Source of the DNA: DASVLX01 sp035552275
Lineage (GTDB): Bacteria; Actinomycetota; Actinomycetes; Mycobacteriales; Pseudonocardiaceae
Length of the DNA: 33,983 bases
NCBI GenBank assembly: GCA_035552275.1
Contig: DASZLR010000284.1
Coordinates: 1-33,983 of the forward strand
Direction of reading: 5' to 3'
In this document: positions 12,611-20,127 of the stretch, piece after piece
Layout: the number at the start of each line of letters is the position of its first letter
Numbering within the stretch: the first letter of the stretch is position 1
The notes under the pieces: model-generated
What the model was told of the DNA's origin: nothing
The model's database searches: none
Seen by the model: the letters and a program-made list of their open reading frames with translations, nothing else
Position numbers and translations under genes: made by a program

Positions 12611-15600
12611 ATGACGGAGACCGTCGGCACACCGGCCGCTCGCGGAGCGGGCAAGCCGAAGAAGACGGGCCTGCGGGTGCGGCGGGTCTACACCAGTGAG
12701 GGTGTGCACCCGTACGACGAGGTGACGTGGGAGCACCGTGACGTCGTGATGACCAACTGGCGCGATGGCTCGATCAACTTCGAGCAGCGAGGCGTCGAAT
12801 TTCCGGACTACTGGTCCGTCAATGCGGTCAACATCGTCACCAGCAAGTACTTCCGGGGTGCGGCGGGCACGCCGCAGCGCGAGAGCAGCCTGAAGCAGCT
12901 CATCGACCGGGTGGTGAAGACGTATGTCCGGTCCGGCGTGGCGAACGGCTATTTCACCACCGACGACGACGCCACGATATTTGAGCATGAATTGACCTGG
13001 ATGCTGCTGCACCAGGTTTTCAGCTTCAATTCTCCCGTCTGGTTCAACGTCGGCACAAATTCACCGCAGCAAGTCTCCGCTTGTCTGCCTTATGATTCAT
13101 TGGTCAGCACTTCGGCCGGTCTTATTCCGATCGGTAAGCTGGTTGAGGATAATGCTGTCGGTACCAAGGTTTATGACGCGCACGGCTTGACCCAGATCGT
13201 CGCCACCAAAGCCAATGGGATCAAGGATGTGTATCGGCTGCACACGAAGGCCGGTTATTTCTTGGACGTCACCGCCGACCATCTGGTGTGGAAGTCGACC
13301 GGCGAGGGAACGGGCCATTTTGTTGAAGCCGGCACGCTGCGTCCGGGGGACCAGCTCGAATGGCACCGAACCGAATCATTCGGCGAGCAGCAGATCGAGC
13401 TGCGCGACATCGCGGAAGCGGCGCTTGCGGGCTGGCTTCAGTCGGATGGATTTGTCGGCCGGTACACCGGAACGAACAAGTCGCTGACCATCGAGGCGAT
13501 AACTGTCAACGACTATGAATTGGACTGGGTCACCAGCGCGATCGATGAGGTTTTCACAGACGCGCATCGGCATGAGCGCGAGGTGGTCACCCAGGATCCG
13601 GCTCTGGACTGCCGACGAACCCGCCTGTACGGCGAGCACCTGCGGCCATTCGTGGAGAAGTGGGATCTGCTGAGCCGGGGCACTCAGATGGAGGTGCCCC
13701 CGAAACTGTTCACTGCGCCGCTGCCGGTGGTCGCCGCCTATTTGAAGAGCATGTTCCAGGCGGAGGGCTACGTGTCGGCGCGCCCGACGTCGACGCTTGT
13801 TGGCCTGGACATGATCAGCGAGAAGCTGGTCCGAGGCATGCAGAGCCTGCTGCTGAGGTTCGGCATCTTCGCCCGGGTCGGTCGGAAGGTCGAGAAGCGG
13901 GACAACCGGCATGACCTGTGGGGCATCCGGATCCAGAACGAGGGCGACCGCCAGATCTTCGAGGACGAGATCGGCTTCGTCGACGAGCACAAGTCGTACA
14001 AGCTGGCGCGGAGTTTCGACAAGCCGGGCCGTGCGGCGAAACCGACGAAACGGTTGGAAATCGCAAGTGTCGAACACATTGGCCCCATGGACGTCTACGA
14101 CATCCAGACCGAGAGCGGGGAATTTCTGGCAGGCAACCTCCGCGTGCATAACTGCTTTATCCTTTCGGTTGACGACACGATGGAGTCGATTCTCAACTGG
14201 TACCGGGAAGAGGGTCTGATCTTCAAGGGCGGCTCCGGTTCGGGGGTCAATCTTTCCCGAATCCGGTCCTCGAAGGAATTGCTGTCCTCCGGCGGCACCG
14301 CGTCCGGTCCGGTGTCTTTCATGCGCGGCGCGGACGCCTCGGCCGGCACCATCAAGTCCGGTGGGGCGACCCGGCGGGCGGCGAAGATGGTGATCCTCGA
14401 CGTCGACCACCCCGACATCGAGGAGTTCATCGAGACCAAGGCGCGCGAAGAGGAGAAGATCCGGGTCCTCCGCGACGGTGGTTTCGACATGGACCTCGGG
14501 GGCAAGGACATGGCCTCGGTCCAGTACCAGAACGCCAACAACTCGATTCGGGTGTCCGACGAGTTCATGCACGCGGTCGAGGCCGACAACGAGTTCGGCC
14601 TGCGGTCCCGGACCACCGGTGAGATCATCGAGAAGGTCGACGCCAAGGGCCTGTTCGGCAGGATGGCCAAGGCGGCGTGGGAATGTGCCGATCCGGGCCT
14701 GCAGTATGACGACACGATCAACGACTGGCACACCTGCCCGGAATCCGGCCGGATCACCGCGTCTAATCCCTGCTTTCCTGGCGATCAGCGTGTGGTGACC
14801 GATTCCGGTCTGGTACGGATCGGTGATCTGGTACGGCAGGCGGCTAGCGGGAAGACCTTTTCGGTTTACACGAATGATGTCACTAATGAGGGTGAACCAC
14901 AGTCGCGTGTGGTGGCCACAATGCCAACGCGGTATATGATCACCGGCACCAATGAGATCATCGAGTTGCGGTTCAGCGACGGTTCTCGGCTTCGGTGCAC
15001 GCCCAACCACCGGGTATGGACCGAAAATCTTGGCTGGGTCCGGGCCGACCAACTCGCGGACGACGATCGGGTCGTCCGATCCGTTGAGTACGCGCCTCGT
15101 CCGCACGCCTCCGCGGCGCTGCCTCCGTTGGCCGTGCAGATCGCACACAACGCCCGCGGGCGGACTCTGGGCGAGATCCCGGAAAAGTGGGACGTTGAAC
15201 TGGCCCACTACCTCGGCTGGTTGGTCGGTGACGGTTGCGTGACGAACCAAGCGACGGTCACCGTCTATGGGACCGAGTGGGAACAGTCTGTGGTGATGCC
15301 GCGGCATCGTCGACTGCTGGCCAAGATCACCGGGTTCGATGGAAAGCCCAGCGTTCAAGGAAACGGGACCGTTCAGCTTCGGTCAATGCGTGGTCGCTTT
15401 GGACTGATGATGCAGGCGCTGGGTGTTTCCACCGGGCGCGCCAAGGACAAAGTCGTTCCAGAGTCGATCTACGAGGCGCCGGAAGACGCCCTGGTCGCCT
15501 TCTTGCGCGGTCTGTTCGACGCCGATGGCTGCGTGGTGAACCAGGTAGCGAACGGCACCCGGTACGTGGGTCTCGGGAGCCGGTCCGAGGAACTGCTGAT

Positions 15601-17704
15601 CGGTGTTCAGGAGTTGCTGGCGAGCCTGGGCATCCGGGCGAGGATCTATCGCTCCGGCACGAAGGTCGCTTCTTTCCGCTACACCACCAAGGACGGCGAC
15701 GAGCGTCTTTATGGCAGCGATGGTCCGTCTTTTGATCTGCGGATAAGTGGGCGGCACATGGCGGGGTTCGCCACCAAGGTGGGCTTCGACCACGGTGAGA
15801 AGGCGGCCAAGCTAAACCAGATTCTTGCCCATCACGATCACTACGAGGTTCGCGAGACTGTCCGGTTGGTGTCCCGGGTTTCTCAGGGTTTCGAGACGAC
15901 GTTCAATCTCACCGAGCCGCGCAACCATTCGTATGTCGTTAGCGGCGTGGTAGTGGCGAACTGCAGTGAATATCTTCATCTGGACAATTCGAGCTGCAAT
16001 CTGGCTTCGCTCAACCTGCTGAAGTTCGCCGGTGATGACGGCCGGTTCGACGCCGAACTGTTTGTCCGGGCCGTCGAATTGATCATCACCGCGATGGACA
16101 TTTCAATTTGCTTCGCCGACTTCCCGACCGAGGCGATCGGCGACACCACCCGAAAGTTCCGCCAGCTCGGCATCGGCTACGCCAACCTCGGCGCGCTGCT
16201 GATGGCGACCGGGCACGCCTACGACTCGGAGGGCGGCCGGGCGCTGGCCGGCTCCATCACCTCACTGATGACCGGGACGGCGTACCGGCGTTCGGCGGAA
16301 CTGGCCGGTGTGGTCGGGCCGTACGAGGGCTATCAGCGCAACGCCGAGCCGCACCAGCGGGTGATGCGCAAGCACGCGGCGGCGAACGACCTGATCCGCA
16401 CCTACCACAGCAATGACGCCACGATTCAGCGGTTGGCCACCCAGGAATGGCAGCAGTGCTTGACAATTGGCGCCCAGAACGGCTGGCGAAATGCGCAGGC
16501 CAGCGTATTGGCTCCGACTGGCACCATTGGATTTATGATGGATTGCGACACTACTGGTGTCGAGCCGGATCTGGCGCTGGTGAAATTCAAGAAACTGGTC
16601 GGCGGTGGCTCCATGCAGATCGTCAACCAGACAGTTCCGCGGGCGCTCACCACCCTGGGCTATCAGCAGGAGCAGATCGAGGCGATCGTTGAGTACATCG
16701 CCGAGCACGGCCATGTGATCGACGCGCCCGGACTGCGGCAGGAGCACTACGAGGTGTTCGACTGCGCGATGGGCGAGCGGTCGATCGCGCCGACGGGCCA
16801 CGTGCGGATGATGGCCGCGATTCAGCCGTTCGTGTCCGGGTCGATTTCCAAGACCGTCAACATGCCGGAGTCGGCGACGATCAAGGAAATCGAGGAGATC
16901 TACTTCCAGGGCTGGAAGCTCGGTCTCAAGGCGCTGGCGATCTACCGGGACAACTGCAAGGTCGGCCAGCCGCTGAGCAACGCCAGGCACAAGACAGCGA
17001 CCGCCGAGCCGGAGACCGTGGTCGAATACCGGCCGGTGCGCAAGCGGATGCCGAAGAAGCGCCCGAGCCAGACGGTGTCGTTCACGGTGGGCGGCGCGGA
17101 GGGCTACCTGCACGCCGGCTCATACCCCGATGACGGCCTCGGCGAGATCTTCGTCAAGCTGGGCAAGCAGGGCTCCACGCTGGCCGGTGTGATGGACGCG
17201 TTCTCGTTGTCCATCTCAGTGGGTCTGCAGTACGGCATTCCGCTGGAGTTCTACGCGTCGAAGTTCATGAACCTGCGCTTCGAGCCGGCCGGAATGACCG
17301 ACGACCCGGACGTGCGGATCGCCACCAGCGTGCTGGACTATCTGTTCCGTCGGCTGGCGCTGGACTATCTGCCCTACGAGAAGCGCGCCGAGTTGGGCAT
17401 TTTCACCGCCGACGAGCGGTCGGCGCAGGTCAACGGTGACTACTCGGCGCCGGTCGATGTCGATTTGGAAGGCCTACGCACCTCGGTCGAGGCCAATCCA
17501 CGCCCGGTCGCGGCGGTGGAAGGCGCCAAGTCCGACGTGCCCGAGGACGTGGCCCGAGAGGTCGGCAGTTCCACCGAGCTGATCGAACTGCAGTTGGGCA
17601 AGGCCGCCGATGCGCCGCTGTGCATGACCTGCGGGACGAAGATGCGGCCGGCTGGATCGTGCTACGTCTGCGAAGGCTGCGGATCGACTTCGGGCTGTAG
17701 CTGA
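12611..17704 (+). CDS. nrdJ: Cobalamin-dependent class II ribonucleotide reductase NrdJ precursor with two inteins
   Basis: Reduces ribonucleotides to deoxyribonucleotides using adenosylcobalamin to generate a thiyl radical. The precursor has 1697 residues; removing inteins at 158-514 and 721-1117 leaves a 943-residue enzyme, a normal actinobacterial NrdJ length. Extein 1 ends QQVSA, extein 2 begins CFILSVDDTME (redox cysteine C515) and ends TASNP, extein 3 begins CSEYLH (thiyl-radical cysteine C1118, E1120) and continues to C1129 (SSCNLAS). APTGTIGFMMDCDTTG, a TSCPD-type domain (about 1490-1550) and the C-terminal cysteine cluster CMTCGTKM to CGSTSGC follow. ATG 12611 has a GGGAGAGGG upstream. 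I see no cobalamin riboswitch. Without splicing, the enzyme would be inactive. Confidence 0.97.
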   Translation: MTETVGTPAARGAGKPKKTGLRVRRVYTSEGVHPYDEVTWEHRDVVMTNWRDGSINFEQRGVEFPDYWSVNAVNIVTSKYFRGAAGTPQRESSLKQLIDRVVKTYVRSGVANGYFTTDDDATIFEHELTWMLLHQVFSFNSPVWFNVGTNSPQQVSACLPYDSLVSTSAGLIPIGKLVEDNAVGTKVYDAHGLTQIVATKANGIKDVYRLHTKAGYFLDVTADHLVWKSTGEGTGHFVEAGTLRPGDQLEWHRTESFGEQQIELRDIAEAALAGWLQSDGFVGRYTGTNKSLTIEAITVNDYELDWVTSAIDEVFTDAHRHEREVVTQDPALDCRRTRLYGEHLRPFVEKWDLLSRGTQMEVPPKLFTAPLPVVAAYLKSMFQAEGYVSARPTSTLVGLDMISEKLVRGMQSLLLRFGIFARVGRKVEKRDNRHDLWGIRIQNEGDRQIFEDEIGFVDEHKSYKLARSFDKPGRAAKPTKRLEIASVEHIGPMDVYDIQTESGEFLAGNLRVHNCFILSVDDTMESILNWYREEGLIFKGGSGSGVNLSRIRSSKELLSSGGTASGPVSFMRGADASAGTIKSGGATRRAAKMVILDVDHPDIEEFIETKAREEEKIRVLRDGGFDMDLGGKDMASVQYQNANNSIRVSDEFMHAVEADNEFGLRSRTTGEIIEKVDAKGLFGRMAKAAWECADPGLQYDDTINDWHTCPESGRITASNPCFPGDQRVVTDSGLVRIGDLVRQAASGKTFSVYTNDVTNEGEPQSRVVATMPTRYMITGTNEIIELRFSDGSRLRCTPNHRVWTENLGWVRADQLADDDRVVRSVEYAPRPHASAALPPLAVQIAHNARGRTLGEIPEKWDVELAHYLGWLVGDGCVTNQATVTVYGTEWEQSVVMPRHRRLLAKITGFDGKPSVQGNGTVQLRSMRGRFGLMMQALGVSTGRAKDKVVPESIYEAPEDALVAFLRGLFDADGCVVNQVANGTRYVGLGSRSEELLIGVQELLASLGIRARIYRSGTKVASFRYTTKDGDERLYGSDGPSFDLRISGRHMAGFATKVGFDHGEKAAKLNQILAHHDHYEVRETVRLVSRVSQGFETTFNLTEPRNHSYVVSGVVVANCSEYLHLDNSSCNLASLNLLKFAGDDGRFDAELFVRAVELIITAMDISICFADFPTEAIGDTTRKFRQLGIGYANLGALLMATGHAYDSEGGRALAGSITSLMTGTAYRRSAELAGVVGPYEGYQRNAEPHQRVMRKHAAANDLIRTYHSNDATIQRLATQEWQQCLTIGAQNGWRNAQASVLAPTGTIGFMMDCDTTGVEPDLALVKFKKLVGGGSMQIVNQTVPRALTTLGYQQEQIEAIVEYIAEHGHVIDAPGLRQEHYEVFDCAMGERSIAPTGHVRMMAAIQPFVSGSISKTVNMPESATIKEIEEIYFQGWKLGLKALAIYRDNCKVGQPLSNARHKTATAEPETVVEYRPVRKRMPKKRPSQTVSFTVGGAEGYLHAGSYPDDGLGEIFVKLGKQGSTLAGVMDAFSLSISVGLQYGIPLEFYASKFMNLRFEPAGMTDDPDVRIATSVLDYLFRRLALDYLPYEKRAELGIFTADERSAQVNGDYSAPVDVDLEGLRTSVEANPRPVAAVEGAKSDVPEDVAREVGSSTELIELQLGKAADAPLCMTCGTKMRPAGSCYVCEGCGSTSGCS
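13082..14152 (+). mobile_element. Intein 1 of NrdJ with LAGLIDADG homing endonuclease
   Basis: In-frame protein intron of 357 residues (precursor 158-514). Splicing block A starts CLPYDSLVSTSAGLIPIGKL; block B has TADH (221-224); block F is VYDIQTESGEFLAGN; block G ends RVHN followed by extein Cys515, the canonical His-Asn/Cys ending. Two LAGLIDADG-like motifs are present: LAGWLQSDG (272-280) and YLKSMFQAEG (377-386), so a homing endonuclease domain is fully included. The acidic residues (D279, E385) are kept, so it may still be active. Base composition at its start and in the flanking extein is more A/T-rich than the gene average. The insertion point directly precedes the N-terminal redox cysteine of NrdJ. 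Confidence 0.93.
14771..15961 (+). mobile_element. Intein 2 of NrdJ with LAGLIDADG homing endonuclease
   Basis: In-frame intein of 397 residues (precursor 721-1117). Block A starts CFPGDQRVVTDSGLVRIGDL; block B has CTPNH (796-800); block F/G is TFNLTEPRNHSYVVSGVVVAN followed by extein Cys1118. The penultimate residue is Ala1116 rather than the usual His. LAGLIDADG-like motifs are YLGWLVGDG (867-875) and FLRGLFDADG (964-973), both with the catalytic aspartate, so the endonuclease looks intact. The two inteins share little sequence beyond the splicing and endonuclease blocks, so they appear to be independent acquisitions. The site lies between Pro and Cys of the N-P-C-S-E active-site motif. Confidence 0.93.
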
Positions 17705-17771
17705 CAGTGGGCCGTGTCGCGTTCGACGCAACATTGAGCAGGGTGTGCGCAAGCGGATAACGAGCACGTCA

Positions 17772-17801
17772 GAGTGGGGGCCGGACGGCCGGCCCCCACT
17801 C
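17772..17801. terminator. nrdJ terminator hairpin
   Basis: GAGTGGGGGCCGG (17772-17784) pairs exactly with CCGGCCCCCACTC (17789-17801) around a 4-base loop. It lies 68 bases after the nrdJ stop and has no T-run. Confidence 0.78.
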
Positions 17802-17882
17802 GGCGATAGCTCATCGACGTGCGGCGTGTGACTGCCATGCACCAGCCCCGAGTTCGCCTGTTCCCGTAGGGCTGGCCGTCGC

Positions 17883-18713
17883 TCACGGTGCGGTGAGCTG
17901 CCGGAGGAACCACCGCGTCAGGATCTCGTCGACCGCCTGGGCCGTGGGCAGTTGCGGGGCCGGTTCCAGGCCTGGCTCGTCGGCCAGCGGGTGCGGCAAG
18001 TCCGGCACGATCGTCAGCTCGACCTCGGCCGGGCGTGCGTACCGCTGACGTAGTGCGTCGACCAGGGCAGTTGCGTCCGTCCGCAGCCCCGGATGGTCCA
18101 ACTCGCCGCTGACAAGCAGCAACGGCGGTTGTGCTGTAACGCCTTCGGTCACGCGGGCGACGAAGTCCATTTCGTCGGCGGTCTTGCTGGCCTCGGCGGT
18201 CCAGCGGTACGCCTGCCCAGACTCGGCCTCGATGAGCTCAACAACGGACCGCATCCGTACAGCCGGGTTGACGAGTGCGATCGCCCTGATCGGAATCCGC
18301 CCCGTCGTCAGCACCTCCAGCGCCACGGCTCCGCCGAGCGAGCCGCCGAGGACACCGACCGGCCCGCCGTCGACCGGCAGCTGATCGCGCAGCGCTGCCA
18401 GCGCGGCCGGGAATTCATCGGCGGCCTGATAGACGAACGGGGCCAGATACGCCAGCAACGGGTCCTTGCGGATGAGTTCGATGACGGCGTCGACGCGGCC
18501 ATCGACCATCCGCGCACCGCACATCGGCATGCCCAGGTGTACCCGCCAGGCGGGCACCGGGGTCATGGGCAGTGCGGCCGCGAAGGCCGCGTCCGTGCGG
18601 GGCGCGTCCAGCATGTGCCACGTCACGATCAATGGCGACGGGCCGTCGGTGGCGCCGGTCGGTGGGAGCGCCGTGAACGGGACGCCCGCCGCGGTCCCAG
18701 TGATCGTTTCCAT
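17883..18713 (-). CDS. Alpha/beta hydrolase (serine nucleophile)
   Basis: Predicted 276-residue cytoplasmic hydrolase of unknown substrate. The nucleophile elbow is VLGGSLGGAVAL with S125; LLLVSGELDHPG supplies the likely acid (Asp) and VPDLPHPLADEP the likely catalytic histidine. The N-terminal half (PLIVTWHMLDAPRTDAAFAAALPM) carries a WHM in place of the common HG oxyanion motif. No signal peptide is seen. ATG 18713 is chosen because AGGGAGAC lies 2-9 bases upstream; a GTG at 18743 would add 10 residues over an inverted repeat. It is convergent with nrdJ and divergent from the next hydrolase. The role could be ester, lactone or peptide hydrolysis. Confidence 0.82.
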   Translation of the reverse strand: METITGTAAGVPFTALPPTGATDGPSPLIVTWHMLDAPRTDAAFAAALPMTPVPAWRVHLGMPMCGARMVDGRVDAVIELIRKDPLLAYLAPFVYQAADEFPAALAALRDQLPVDGGPVGVLGGSLGGAVALEVLTTGRIPIRAIALVNPAVRMRSVVELIEAESGQAYRWTAEASKTADEMDFVARVTEGVTAQPPLLLVSGELDHPGLRTDATALVDALRQRYARPAEVELTIVPDLPHPLADEPGLEPAPQLPTAQAVDEILTRWFLRQLTAP

Positions 18714-18720
18714 GCGTCTC

Positions 18721-18754
18721 CCTACGGTTTCGTGGCCTGTCAACCCACCGTAGG
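18721..18754. promoter_or_regulatory. Inverted repeat upstream of alpha/beta hydrolase
   Basis: CCTACGGT (18721-18728) and ACCGTAGG (18747-18754) are perfect 8-bp arms separated by 18 bases. They flank a minus-strand TTGACA (18742-18737) just before the hydrolase start at 18713. This could be an operator; no regulator gene is adjacent. Confidence 0.4.
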
Positions 18755-18870
18755 CAGCTGGACGGGGCGGCGGATCTCCTTTCCGCCAAGGGCGAAACGG
18801 TCCTGTCCGTGATCGCCGTAGCTACCAGCGGTGCGGCGGCGCTTGCCGCCTGCCCGTGCGAGCATGACGC

Positions 18871-19776
18871 GTGCCCATTCCGTCCGAACTGGTCACGGTC
18901 AGCCCGGGTCATCGGCTGGCCGTTCGCCGCGCCGGCCACGGCGGCGTGCCCCTGCTGCTGGTGCACGGCTTTCCGTGCACCAGCCTCATCTGGTCGCGCA
19001 ACATCGAGCCGCTGGCCGAAGCCGGCTTCGACGTCGTGGCAGCGGATCTGCGTGGCTACGGCGAATCGGACTTCGCCCCCGACGGCTGCTACGACCCGGC
19101 CGCGTTCAGCGCGGACCTGACCGGGCTGCTCGACGCATTCGGTTGGCGCGAGACGGTCGTCGCCGGCCATGATCTCGGCGCGGTGGTGGCCATTGACCTG
19201 GCCAACCGCCATCCCCAGCGGGTCAGTCGGTTGGTGTTGTTCAACCACCCGCCGCCGTCGCTTCCCGAGGACTACGCGAACGCCGGAATTCCCGCCACCG
19301 CGCCGAATCCCGCGGTGTTCGGCTACGTCACCCGCCAGGGCGCGCACGCTCACGAACTCGTTGCCGAGTTGGACACTCCCGACCGGCGACATCGCTACAT
19401 CGCCGAGTTCTACGGCCACCGCCTCTGGTGCCCGCCGGGCGCCTTCACCGCGGCCGACCTGGCCGAGCTCATCGAGCCCTACACCAACGTCGATCGGCTG
19501 CGCGCCTCGTTCGCCGACTACGAAGTCGTGCTGGGTCGTCGGCCGGCGTCGGCGCCGGACCTGCACGATCGTCAGGTCCAGCAGCCGGTTCTGGTCCTCA
19601 TCGGCCCGGACGACGTCACCCTCGCCGACCATCTGGCGCGGCGGTGCGCGGTGGCCTACCCGCACGTCGTCGGCCCGTATCTGGTCCCCGACGCCGGCCA
19701 CTATCTCCAGTGGGAACAGCCGAGGATGGCCAACCAAACGATCCGGTGGTTCTGCGGAGACCTGCTCGTGCGGTGA
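18871..19776 (+). CDS. Alpha/beta hydrolase of epoxide hydrolase / haloacetate dehalogenase type
   Basis: Predicted 301-residue soluble hydrolase with an aspartate nucleophile, D101 in VVAGHDLGAVVA. HGFPCTS (32-38) is the HGxP oxyanion motif, DLRGYGESD (59-67) and FNHPP are typical of this subfamily, and DAGHYLQWEQP near residue 277 supplies the catalytic histidine. Haloalkane dehalogenases have Trp after the nucleophile (HDWG); here it is Leu, so epoxide hydrolase or haloacetate-dehalogenase-like activity is more likely. GTG 18871 starts the conserved region and lacks a clear ribosome site. It is divergent from the preceding hydrolase, to which it has no close similarity, and stands alone in transcription. 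Confidence 0.85.
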   Translation: MPIPSELVTVSPGHRLAVRRAGHGGVPLLLVHGFPCTSLIWSRNIEPLAEAGFDVVAADLRGYGESDFAPDGCYDPAAFSADLTGLLDAFGWRETVVAGHDLGAVVAIDLANRHPQRVSRLVLFNHPPPSLPEDYANAGIPATAPNPAVFGYVTRQGAHAHELVAELDTPDRRHRYIAEFYGHRLWCPPGAFTAADLAELIEPYTNVDRLRASFADYEVVLGRRPASAPDLHDRQVQQPVLVLIGPDDVTLADHLARRCAVAYPHVVGPYLVPDAGHYLQWEQPRMANQTIRWFCGDLLVR

Positions 19777-19875
19777 AAAGTTAGCCTGGAGTTGTTCCGT
19801 GTTCCGCGTGTGCGAGCAGCGCCGACCGAGTAGGTTGACGCACTGGCTCAAGGGAAGGCGAGAGGTCGGTAGCTG

Positions 19876-20118
19876 GTGGTGGGCGATCCGTCCGTCGTGG
19901 GCAGTGTCGGCGTACTCACCGTCGCGACGCGCGGCTCGGCTGGCGCCGGCGAGGTGCTGGTCAAGATCCGCGGCGGGTCGGAGACCTATCTCGCCTGGTC
20001 CGAGGAGCCGCTGGCCAAGGGGAGCACAGTGCTGATCGTCGAGTCACGGGGGAGCAGGACGGTCGGCGTCGTGGCATGGTTCGGTCCCCCCACCGTGGAC
20101 ACCCAGGTTTCGTATTAG
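19876..20118 (+). CDS. Minimal NfeD-like OB-fold protein
   Basis: Predicted 80-residue soluble protein resembling the C-terminal OB domain of NfeD proteins (GEVLVKIRGGSETYLAWSEEPLAKG and TVLIVESRGSRTVGVVAWF). It lacks the protease domain and the membrane helices of full-length NfeD. The family partners flotillin/stomatin-type SPFH proteins, and such a protein is encoded 9 bases downstream, which supports the assignment. GTG 19876 or the adjacent GTG 19879 are both possible starts. A purine-rich GGGAAGGCGAGAGG lies about 12-25 bases upstream. The preceding 99 bases hold the likely promoter but no clear consensus. Confidence 0.75.
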   Translation: MVGDPSVVGSVGVLTVATRGSAGAGEVLVKIRGGSETYLAWSEEPLAKGSTVLIVESRGSRTVGVVAWFGPPTVDTQVSY

Positions 20119-20127
20119 GAGACAACG

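Noticed and set aside
13376..15358. A 660-codon open frame on the minus strand across the inteins
   Set aside because: Antisense to nrdJ, no domain, no ribosome site; a composition artefact.
13082..15961. Reading the inteins as separate genes or as a frameshifted nrdJ
   Set aside because: The frame is continuous for 1697 codons and both segments have complete N- and C-terminal splicing blocks.
19777..19875. Iron box for IdeR near GTTAGCCTGG
   Set aside because: Only a half site of the 19-bp IdeR consensus TTAGGTTAGGCTAACCTAA matches; it looks more like a -10 element.
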